From Nannocystis sp. (lineage in GTDB: Bacteria > Myxococcota_A > Polyangia > Nannocystales > Nannocystaceae), in NCBI RefSeq assembly GCF_016714285.1, contig NZ_JADJNN010000035.1:186001-250000 (forward strand): a stretch of DNA of 64,000 bases, given 5' to 3'. Positions within the stretch are counted from its first letter, which is position 1, and every line of letters starts with the position of its first letter. The notes under the pieces were generated by a model. That model worked only from the letters and a program-made list of their open reading frames with translations. It did no database searches and was not told where the DNA came from. Made by a program: the position numbers and the translations under genes. This document shows positions 17,061-23,972 of this stretch, piece after piece.

Positions 17061-18305
17061 CTAGTCGATCGGGTGCATCGCCCCGCGGATCGTCTGGTGC
17101 ACCACGCCCGCCCCGACCTCGAGCCGCTGGGCGATGTCCTCCATCACCTGCAGCTCCTCGGCGCTGACCTGCCCGTCCGCCGCCGCCACGATCGTCAGGT
17201 GCTGGACCAGCTGCGCGCGGTACAGCAGCGGCACCTCGAGCGCAGCCGCGATCCGCCCCTCGAGGTCCCCGATCACCTTGGCCACGTCGACCACCTCGTC
17301 GCCGTGGTCCGACCCGAGCAGGCGACCGATCGCCTCCAGCTCGCTCGCCTCGACGCCACCCGACGCCGCCGCCACCGCGACGCCCGCCGTGTACAGCAGC
17401 CGCCGCAAAGTGTCCGAGGTCTGGCTCTTCTCCTGCAGGTAGGTCGGCTCCATCAGCTGCATGTCGCGGTCGACCAGCGCCTCCACCTCGGCCAGCCCCC
17501 ACGCGTCACCCGTCGGCTTGCCCATCGCCGCCAAAAACTCCTTGGAGCGGCTAAACGCCCACACCGCCCGCACCCGCACCGGGTTGTACGGATGCGTGCT
17601 GAAGCAGTCGAGGGTGTCCTCGTCGTACTCCTTCTCGCGCGCCTCCGGGGCCGAGGCCAGGCTCTCGACCTGGCGGGCGAAGGTCGCCAGGTCCGGCACC
17701 ACCCGCGGGCTCGCCATCCCGCTCGCCAGCTTGAAGAAGCCGCTCGCGGCCGCCTGCGGGTCCTGGGCGCACAGCAGACCGATGCGGTCCGCCGACAGCT
17801 CGGCGCTGCGGCACCACGCGTACAGCTTGAGCGACATCGGCCGCGACACGAACGGGATCCCGAGCTCCTCGATCATCGCCGCCGCCGGCATCGGCAGCCC
17901 GTAGTGATCGAAGGCCGCGTGCCCGAGCTCGTGCCCGATCACGAAGCGCAGCTCGGCCGGCGTGAACGCCTCGAGCAGCCGGCTCGACAGGGTGAGGACC
18001 GTCGGCCCGCGCGTCTCGCGGTAGCAGCTCGCGTTGAACTGGTGCTCCGGCGTCACGTAGACCTCGACCGGCCCCTCGTGCCCGATCAGCGCCTTGCACT
18101 CCGCCACCGTGTCCGCGATCTCCGGCGACATCGACCGCGTCAGACGCAGCGTCGAGCTCAACAGGCTCCGGCGGTAGCCGTAGCCCTTGCCCCCGCGCAC
18201 CTCGCGGATCTTCGCCAGCGCCTTGCGCACCCCGAAGTCGCCGACCACCTCGTCGCGCAGCTGCTGCTCGCGCCGGACCTGAAACTGCCTCGGATCGATC
18301 TGCAT
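17061..18305 (-). CDS. M48-type metallopeptidase with C-terminal TerB-like domain
   Basis: 414-aa soluble protein. The zinc-protease motif HELGH occurs in RFVIGHELGHAAFDHYG, and the third ligand region SAELSADRIGLLCAQ (ExxxD type) is present, as in M48 peptidases. The C-terminal about 130 residues (GVAVAAASGGVEASELEAIGRLLGS ... IVAAADGQVSAEELQVMEDI) carry the paired DG.xxxEE pattern of TerB-like acidic helical domains. No signal peptide or membrane helix is obvious. ATG at 18305 is preceded by GGGAGA. The next gene upstream, same strand, is a free-standing TerB-like protein, suggesting a joint role in a stress or signalling complex. Confidence 0.85.
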   Translation of the reverse strand: MQIDPRQFQVRREQQLRDEVVGDFGVRKALAKIREVRGGKGYGYRRSLLSSTLRLTRSMSPEIADTVAECKALIGHEGPVEVYVTPEHQFNASCYRETRGPTVLTLSSRLLEAFTPAELRFVIGHELGHAAFDHYGLPMPAAAMIEELGIPFVSRPMSLKLYAWCRSAELSADRIGLLCAQDPQAAASGFFKLASGMASPRVVPDLATFARQVESLASAPEAREKEYDEDTLDCFSTHPYNPVRVRAVWAFSRSKEFLAAMGKPTGDAWGLAEVEALVDRDMQLMEPTYLQEKSQTSDTLRRLLYTAGVAVAAASGGVEASELEAIGRLLGSDHGDEVVDVAKVIGDLEGRIAAALEVPLLYRAQLVQHLTIVAAADGQVSAEELQVMEDIAQRLEVGAGVVHQTIRGAMHPID

Positions 18306-18376
18306 GCCGGATCTCCCACCAAAAAAATCACGGCCGACCTGCACCTCGGCGCAGGTCCGGCCCCATCGACACGCAC

Positions 18377-18817
18377 CTAGGTGCGCGCGTACTTCAGCGT
18401 CAACACCTCGAGGATCTTGGTCGCCAGCGAGTCCTCGACCTGCAGCACCCGCTGCATCGCCTCGAGCATCGCGTCCTCCGCCTCGTCGACGTCACCGCTC
18501 GACATCGCGATGTCGGCCGCCAGCAGGTAGCACTTGTTCTTCACCGTCTGGTTGGTCAGATCCGACAGCGCCTTCACCGAGTCCTTGAGGCTCGGGTAGC
18601 GCTTCAGCACCTTCGCCGCCTCCTGGTAGACCGCGCTGAACTCCTTGCCCTCGAACTCGGGCAGCGCGCTGAAGTAGCTCTCCACCTGCGGCAGCTCCTG
18701 CTCGTCGAAGCTTCCGTCGGCGCCGCACATCAGCAGCATCGCGTGCAAGAGCAGCGCGTCGTCGGCCGGCTTCTTCTGCGGGGTGACCTTACCGGTGAGT
18801 TTGGACAGTAGACCCAT
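18377..18817 (-). CDS. TerB-like (tellurite resistance family) protein
   Basis: 146-aa acidic helical protein with the TerB signature LLLHAMLLMCGADGSFDEQELPQ and a second repeat ADIAMSSGDVDEAEDAMLEAMQ. ATG at 18817 has a consensus GGAGGA site six to ten bases upstream; the longer frame is out of the repeat-rich intergenic DNA. TerB-like domains bind metals and are linked to membrane-stress and phage-defence complexes; no other ter genes are near. It precedes the M48-TerB gene by 71 bases and is probably in the same transcript. Confidence 0.85.
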   Translation of the reverse strand: MGLLSKLTGKVTPQKKPADDALLLHAMLLMCGADGSFDEQELPQVESYFSALPEFEGKEFSAVYQEAAKVLKRYPSLKDSVKALSDLTNQTVKNKCYLLAADIAMSSGDVDEAEDAMLEAMQRVLQVEDSLATKILEVLTLKYART

Positions 18818-18924
18818 TGATGTTCCTCCTTGAGCTTGTACGGCTCTGTTGCGGCTCGCCGGGGGCACATCGGCCCCGCGGGCCGGAGGAGTGTCGACCA
18901 CGCCTCGCCCCGGCACAAGCCGCG

Positions 18925-19012
18925 ACCGCCACCAATTCGCCGACCCATTCGCCGCCCCATTCGCCGGCCAATCCCGCGGCCAATCCCGCGGCCAATCCGC
19001 GGCCAATACCGC
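18925..19012. repeat. Short degenerate direct repeats
   Basis: Intergenic run of imperfect 11-12-bp units (CCCATTCGCCGG, CCAATCCCGCGG, CCAATCCCGCGG, CCAATCCGCGG) between the histidine kinase stop and the TerB-like start. They may be slippage products or a binding array. Confidence 0.6.
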
Positions 19013-20431
19013 TCACAGCGTGGCCTGGGCCGCCAGCGCGGCCGGCACATCGACCGGCACGCGGATCGTGAAGGTCGAGCCGCGCCCGGCCTCGCTCGTC
19101 ACGCTCACCTCGCCGGCCATCATCCGGCAGTACTCGCGCGTGATCGTCAGCCCGAGCCCCGTCCCGCCCTTGCGCTGGCTGCTGTCGCCGACCTGCGAGA
19201 ACGGCACGAACAGCTCGCCGAGCCGCGCCGCCGGGATGCCGATCCCCGTGTCGTGCACCGCGATCACCACCCAGGTGCGCGCCGCGACCCCGAGCCACGA
19301 CATGCCCGGCTCGACCTCGCGGTGGGCGACCAGGCGGATCGTCCCCTGACTCGTGAACTTCGCCGCGTTGCCGAGCAAGTTCAGCAGCGCCTGCCCGAGC
19401 TTGGTCCGGTCGGCGACCACCGCCCCGACCTCCGCCGGGCAATCGACCACCAGCTTGTTGCCCCCGCGCTGCACCAGCGTCGCCATCGTGCTCGCCACGG
19501 CGTCGACCAGCGCCGGCACCTCGAAGGACTCACATTCGAGGCGCATCTTCCCGGCCTCGATCTTCGACACGTCGAGGATGTCGTTGATGAGCTGAAGCAG
19601 GTGCCCCGCCGCCTGGTGGATCCTCGCCGCGTCGGCGACCGTCGCCGCGCCCTGCGACTCCTCCTGGATCAGCTCGCTGTAGCCGAGGATCGCGTTCAGC
19701 GGGGTCCGCAGCTCGTGGCTCACGTTGGCCAGGAACACGCTCTTGGTCCGGCTCGCCTGCAGCGCCCGGTCGCGCGCGTCCACCAGCGCCTCCGAGGTCC
19801 GCAGCAGCTCCCGCTCCGCCTGCCGCGACTCCGTCGTGTCGCGGAACACGAACACCGCCCCCGTCGCGACCCCACCCACGATCAACGGCGTCAACACGCA
19901 GGCCACGGGCCGCGCCTCGCCCGCGCCCCGCAGCAGCGACCGGTCGTAGCGCAGCGTCTGCCGCTGCCCGACCACGAAGCCGAGCACCACCGCCGCCACC
20001 ACCGCGTCGCCGTCGGCGACCGCGTGCAGGCTGAAGCGATCGAGCACCGACTTGCCCCGCAGCGCCGCCTCGTCCGCCCCCAGCAGCGCCTGCGCGCTCG
20101 CGTTGGCCGACTGCACCACGCCCCGCGGGTCGAGCACACACAGCCCGTCGCTGAGCGCCGCCAGCACCGACGCGAGCCGGTCCCGCTCGCCCGCCAGCCG
20201 CGTCTCGGAGGCCTGGCGCAGGTTCTCGTAGAGCGCCTGCATCTCGCGCGACGACAGGTCGAGCGAGCGCTCGAGCAAGTAGCGGTCCTCCTCGGCGCTG
20301 GTGTAGCTGCGGCTCACCGTGGCGAGCAGCGCCTGCCACTGCGACGCCGACGGCGGCCCGTCCTGGGCCGTCAGACCCAGACGTCGCAGCTGCCTCTGGA
20401 GCAGCCGGTGCAGCTCGGCTTCAGCGCTCAC
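19013..20431 (-). CDS. PAS-domain sensor histidine kinase
   Basis: 472-aa cytoplasmic hybrid-free histidine kinase. N-terminal coiled region, then a PAS domain (LAALSDGLCVLDPRGVVQSANASAQALLG ... FVFRDTTESRQAERELL), the HisKA dimer helix with phospho-acceptor His in FLANVSHELRTPLNAILGYSELI, and a HATPase domain with N-box LLNLLGNAAKFT, G1 HDTGIGIP and G2 GGTGLGLTITREY. No membrane helix, so the signal is intracellular or arrives through a partner. GTG at 20431 overlaps the FIST gene by 11 bases, which makes the FIST protein the likely input module. No response regulator gene is adjacent. Confidence 0.93.
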   Translation of the reverse strand: MSAEAELHRLLQRQLRRLGLTAQDGPPSASQWQALLATVSRSYTSAEEDRYLLERSLDLSSREMQALYENLRQASETRLAGERDRLASVLAALSDGLCVLDPRGVVQSANASAQALLGADEAALRGKSVLDRFSLHAVADGDAVVAAVVLGFVVGQRQTLRYDRSLLRGAGEARPVACVLTPLIVGGVATGAVFVFRDTTESRQAERELLRTSEALVDARDRALQASRTKSVFLANVSHELRTPLNAILGYSELIQEESQGAATVADAARIHQAAGHLLQLINDILDVSKIEAGKMRLECESFEVPALVDAVASTMATLVQRGGNKLVVDCPAEVGAVVADRTKLGQALLNLLGNAAKFTSQGTIRLVAHREVEPGMSWLGVAARTWVVIAVHDTGIGIPAARLGELFVPFSQVGDSSQRKGGTGLGLTITREYCRMMAGEVSVTSEAGRGSTFTIRVPVDVPAALAAQATL

Positions 20432-21575
20432 AGATCGTCGTCAGCGTCATGGTCTGGTTGTGAAGATCGCAGTCCCCCGACGCGCTCGGCGACAGCTCTC
20501 CGTACGAATAGAACCCCACCACCTGCGCGCCCGCCGGCAGCGCCTCCTGGACCGCCTCGACCTCCTCGTCGCTGCGGTCACGCAGCACCAGACGCCGCCC
20601 CACGCAGCTGATCGCGATCGCCAGCGTGTCGCCCGCGACCAGGGCCCGCGCCCGCCCGGCCGCGTCCTCGGCCCCCTCGATCAGCCGGTCGAGCTGCGCC
20701 TTCATCAGCTGCGCCTGCGCGCCGGTCGGGATGTCCCCGGCGAAGGTCAGCGACTGCGTGGCCTCGTCGACCGCGAGGATCGTCCGCACCACCCGACGCC
20801 CCTCGCCCTCGTCGCGCGACAGCGCCAGCGGGAACAGCAGCCCGGTCGCCGGCAGCCCGTCCGCGCGCTCGCCGAGGTACTGCTTGTACAGCTCGAGCGC
20901 CGGCTTGCCGTCGAGCTCGTAGAGGACGTTGCCCTTGCTGCGCGTCACCAGCCGCCGCGGCCCGAACGGGTCCCAGCCGCCCGCCGACCCGTGACCGATC
21001 GCCACCCGCTCGCCATAGAAGCCCACCGCCGTCACGTGCCCCGAGCTCGGCGCCCCGTCGTGCAGCACCCAGGTGCGCACGAAACGGTCCCCGTCGCCCG
21101 CCAGCCCGCCCGTGACCACGACCCCCGCCGGCAGCACCGACGACAGCCCGCGCACCAGCTCGCTGCCGTTGACCAGCAGCCCGTCCGACAGCACGTGCAC
21201 CCCGCGCAGGCCCTCGCCCGCGAGCTGGCGGCCGATCGCCTCGCCCGCCGCGAACGACTGGTCCGCCGCGCTGATCGGCGCCGACGCGGTCGCCAGCCGC
21301 GTCGCCGCGAAGCGGGCCACCGCGACCACCAGGCTGTCGTCGCCGACCCCCGCCCGCTGCCCGCCCTGGCTGCCGAAGATCTCGCCCGCCGTCGAGCAGC
21401 CGATCACCCGCGAACGCGGGAAGGCCCGCGCCAGGTCGATCACCGGACCTGGCCGATCGAGCAGGTTCGACGGCCCGAACACCAGCACCAGCGTCTGCTC
21501 CGAGTCGAGCCCCAGCGGCAGACCGCTCGCCCCGTCGGAACGCGCCCCCTCAAGCCGCACGCTGCGTAGCTCCAA
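20421..21575 (-). CDS. FIST N- and C-domain sensory protein
   Basis: 384-aa protein with FIST_N (LVLVFGPSNLLDRPGPVIDLARAFP, VIGCSTAGEIFG) and FIST_C (NVLYELDGKPALELYKQYLG, VVGFYSYGELSPSASGDCDLHNQTMTL). FIST domains are predicted small-ligand sensors, perhaps for amino acids, usually wired to kinases or cyclases. I choose the TTG at 21575 because GGGAGG lies just upstream; the longer frame starts in non-coding-like DNA. It overlaps the downstream histidine kinase by 11 bases, so the two are translationally coupled. Confidence 0.9.
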   Translation of the reverse strand: MELRSVRLEGARSDGASGLPLGLDSEQTLVLVFGPSNLLDRPGPVIDLARAFPRSRVIGCSTAGEIFGSQGGQRAGVGDDSLVVAVARFAATRLATASAPISAADQSFAAGEAIGRQLAGEGLRGVHVLSDGLLVNGSELVRGLSSVLPAGVVVTGGLAGDGDRFVRTWVLHDGAPSSGHVTAVGFYGERVAIGHGSAGGWDPFGPRRLVTRSKGNVLYELDGKPALELYKQYLGERADGLPATGLLFPLALSRDEGEGRRVVRTILAVDEATQSLTFAGDIPTGAQAQLMKAQLDRLIEGAEDAAGRARALVAGDTLAIAISCVGRRLVLRDRSDEEVEAVQEALPAGAQVVGFYSYGELSPSASGDCDLHNQTMTLTTICER

Positions 21576-21677
21576 GCGCCACCTCCCTCGTCCCGGGACT
21601 CTACCGACCCCCCCACAAACCGGCAATCAAACGCTGTTCCTGGGGCCCATTCGGCGGGCGAGTCTGCACCCTGTCCC

Positions 21678-22371
21678 TCAGGACATGTCATCAAGGACAT
21701 CTGCCAGCAAGCTCGCCGGCGCGCCGAGCCCGGCCAGCGCCCCCGCCAGGTCGGCCGGCACCGCCGCCGTCAGCAGCAGCGGCGCCCCGCTCACGGGGTG
21801 GTGCAGGCGCAGCGAGCGGGCGTGCAGGGCCAGGCGATGCAGGTCGTGCTGCTCGCGGAACAGCCGGTTGTGCTCGCCCTTGCCGTAGCGGACGTCTCCG
21901 ATCAGCGGGCAGCTGATGTGCTTGAGGTGGCGACGGATCTGATGCAGCCGTCCGGTGCGCGGCGCGGCCGCGACCACCGCGTAGCGGCCAGCCCGGTGCA
22001 GCGTACGGATGTCCGTCACCGCCGGCACCCGCGGCCCGTCCTCGCTGCGGGGGATCGGGTGGTCGATCTCCGCCGCGTCGGGCGGCGCCCCGCGGACGAT
22101 CGCCAGATAACGCTTCGCTCACCGTCCCCGCCGTCCACTGCTCCTGCAGCGCCCGCGCCACCGCCGATGACAACGCGAACACCAGCACCCCGCTGGCCCC
22201 GCGATCGAGCCGGTGCACCGGATACACGTAGGCCCCGACCGCGTCGCGCACCAGCCCCAGCAGCGCAACCTCGTCGTCCGCCCACCCGCGATGCACCACC
22301 AGCCCCGCCGGCTTGTCGACCACGACCATCGCCTCGTCGCGGTACACGATCTGCTCTGGCCTCAGGGACAT
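21678..22371 (-). pseudogene. RluA-family pseudouridine synthase, one frameshift
   Basis: Would isomerise uridine in rRNA or tRNA. The first part reads MSLRPEQIVYRDEAMVVVDKPAGLVVHRG and contains the catalytic HRLDRGASG; the second part, in another frame, reads TGRLHQIRRHLKHISCPLIGD and RLALHARSLRLHHP, both standard RluA/TruC blocks. The frames join at about 22112-22118, where the DNA reads GAGCGAAGCGTTAT and one base too many separates AGC from AAGCGTTATCTG. A single extra base is the only defect seen, so a sequence error is as likely as a true pseudogene. A 15-bp tandem repeat lies just upstream. Confidence 0.8.
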
Positions 22372-22410
22372 GTCCGATGGGCCAGCCAATCCGCCGACCC
22401 TCATGGCCGC

Positions 22411-22500
22411 CCCATCACCCGGGGCCCCATCACCCGGGGCCCCATCACCCGGGGCCCCATCACCCGGGGCCCCATCACCCGGGGCCCCATCACCCGGGGC
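22411..22500. repeat. Perfect 15-bp tandem repeat, six copies
   Basis: Six identical consecutive copies of CCCATCACCCGGGGC. The last copy contains the TGA stop of the small lipoprotein gene to its right, and the array ends 39 bases upstream of the RluA start. Each unit holds the self-complementary core CCCGGGG/CCCC, so stacked small hairpins could form. Confidence 0.95.
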
Positions 22501-22831
22501 AAGGCTCGTTCCACACGTAACAACAGGTCGTCGCGTCGCCCGCGTTGCGCTTGGCCTTGGTCGCCTTCTCGTCGAGGGTGCCGCGCGCCCCCGCGGGCAC
22601 GCCGGCCGGCGGCTGGGCCCCGCTCTCGATCGCCACCGCCGCACGGATCCCGATCGGGCAGGTGAAGGTCGTGCCGGTCGACGGCTCGGCCACCGTGGCC
22701 GCCTCGCTCGCGCTCGCGCACCAGCCCGCGCCCGGGCACGCTGGCGGCCCCTTGGACCCGCCCGCGCAGGCCCCAGTGAAGCCGATGAAGACGACGCACA
22801 GCGCACCCACGACGAGCTTGGTCCGCGACAT
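22490..22831 (-). CDS. Small lipoprotein ending in CCYxWxxPCPG
   Basis: 113-aa predicted lipoprotein. Signal MSRTKLVVGALCVVFIGFTGAC with lipobox, mature part rich in Ala/Gly, and a C-terminal motif NAGDATTCCYVWNEPCPG. Similar CCYxW.xxCPG endings are common in myxobacterial lipoproteins that continue with GGRPL, so this gene may be shortened: its stop codon lies inside the six-copy 15-bp repeat. Function unknown. Confidence 0.65.
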   Translation of the reverse strand: MSRTKLVVGALCVVFIGFTGACAGGSKGPPACPGAGWCASASEAATVAEPSTGTTFTCPIGIRAAVAIESGAQPPAGVPAGARGTLDEKATKAKRNAGDATTCCYVWNEPCPG

Positions 22832-22833
22832 TG

Positions 22834-23022
22834 GCGGGACCCTAACACGCCCGCGACCGCGCGGCCTACTCCGCGACGCGCCCAAGTTGACGCCGCATCC
22901 TCGCAGCACTCGCCCCTCGCCTCGTTCTGGCACTGTCCGATCGGCGACGGCCCGTCGTCGTCCGCACAGCCCAGGCCCGCCGCCGCGAAGATCAGGGCGA
23001 GCCAGGCTCCGGGGAGGAGCAT
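22834..23022 (-). CDS. Possible short lipoprotein, end uncertain
   Basis: ATG at 23022 starts MLLPGAWLALIFAAAGLGC, a convincing lipoprotein signal, and continues CADDDGPSPIGQCQNEARGECCE before the reading frame loses coding character and runs antisense through other genes. Either the gene is very short with a frameshift near 22890, or it is a remnant. The end given is only the start of the next gene downstream. Confidence 0.3.
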
Positions 23023-23074
23023 CGCAGGACGGTCGTGCGCACCCTCGCGCGGGTCAAGACGATACCCTAGCCCG

Positions 23075-23815
23075 ATGTCCCTGGCCAGCTCCGCCGCCCG
23101 CGTGATCCGTCAGCAGCTCCGCGCTCATGTCGCCTGGCTCCCGCTCGCCAACAACTTTGAGCTCGGCGACTTCGGCGTCGTCAGCGGCGGCGTGTTCACC
23201 CGCCTCGGCAACGTGCGCAGCCTCGGCGTCCGCTTCAAGACCCGCAGCACCGCCGGCGCGCCCTTCGAGTTTCGCTCCGGCGGAACCACCGAGGTGACGC
23301 TCGACGCCGACGCCAAGCTCGACATCGCCGCGGGCCTCGACGCCAGCGCCGGTCTGCGCATCGCCTTCGCCAGCGCCGAGTCGCTGTTCCTCCGCGCCGC
23401 CGAGATCGTGATCTCGGAGATCGACGAGCTGCTGCCGGTCGCCGCCGTGCTGCGCAACCACTCGCAGTGGCGCCTGCGCTACCGCGTCGTCCACAAGGTG
23501 TGGACCGGGCACGACGCGATCTTCATCACCAGCGCCGAGAGCGACGCGGTGATCGACCTCCGCGGCAGCCTCGAGGCGATCCAGGGCCTCCGCCAGGGCC
23601 GCGCCAACCTCGATCTCCAGGTCCACAACAAGACCAACGTCGGCCTCGACCTCATCGGCCACACCGGCCCGATCGCCCTCGGCCTGTTCCGCGTGCGCCT
23701 GGTCGGCGGCGACCCCGAGCTGCTCGACTTCAGCGTCGGCGCCGTCCCGAGCGGCGGCGTGCCGTATGAGCTCGACCAGCCCGGTGAGCACGACGAGCCC
23801 GTCGACGACCTGTGA
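23075..23815 (+). CDS. Conserved-looking hypothetical protein
   Basis: 246-aa soluble protein that I do not recognise. ATG at 23075. It starts MSLASSAARVIRQQLRAHVAW, then has a beta-rich part (NNFELGDFGVVSGGVFTRLGNV, AGAPFEFRSGGTTEVTLDADAKL) and amphipathic stretches (ESLFLRAAEIVISEIDELLPVAAVL). No signal peptide, membrane helix or catalytic motif is visible. The plan, an opening helix followed by a GDFGxxxxGxFxRLGN turn, looks family-like rather than random. It is divergent from the lipoprotein at 23022 and upstream of the DUF1501 pair. Confidence 0.7.
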   Translation: MSLASSAARVIRQQLRAHVAWLPLANNFELGDFGVVSGGVFTRLGNVRSLGVRFKTRSTAGAPFEFRSGGTTEVTLDADAKLDIAAGLDASAGLRIAFASAESLFLRAAEIVISEIDELLPVAAVLRNHSQWRLRYRVVHKVWTGHDAIFITSAESDAVIDLRGSLEAIQGLRQGRANLDLQVHNKTNVGLDLIGHTGPIALGLFRVRLVGGDPELLDFSVGAVPSGGVPYELDQPGEHDEPVDDL

Positions 23816-23972
23816 TCGATCGCGCCCGCGGACAGCTGTCGGCGTGAGGCCTGGACGCCCCAGCGAGGACCATCGCGACCTCGCCGTCACATCATAACCT
23901 GTCCCAAGAGACATCCTGCGCGCAACGCCCAGGATTGTCGGCCCGCGCCGCTTGTGCCTACGATGCCCGGCG

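Noticed and set aside
22411..22500. CRISPR-like array of short repeats
   Set aside because: Units are 15 bp and contiguous without spacers, and no cas gene is near.
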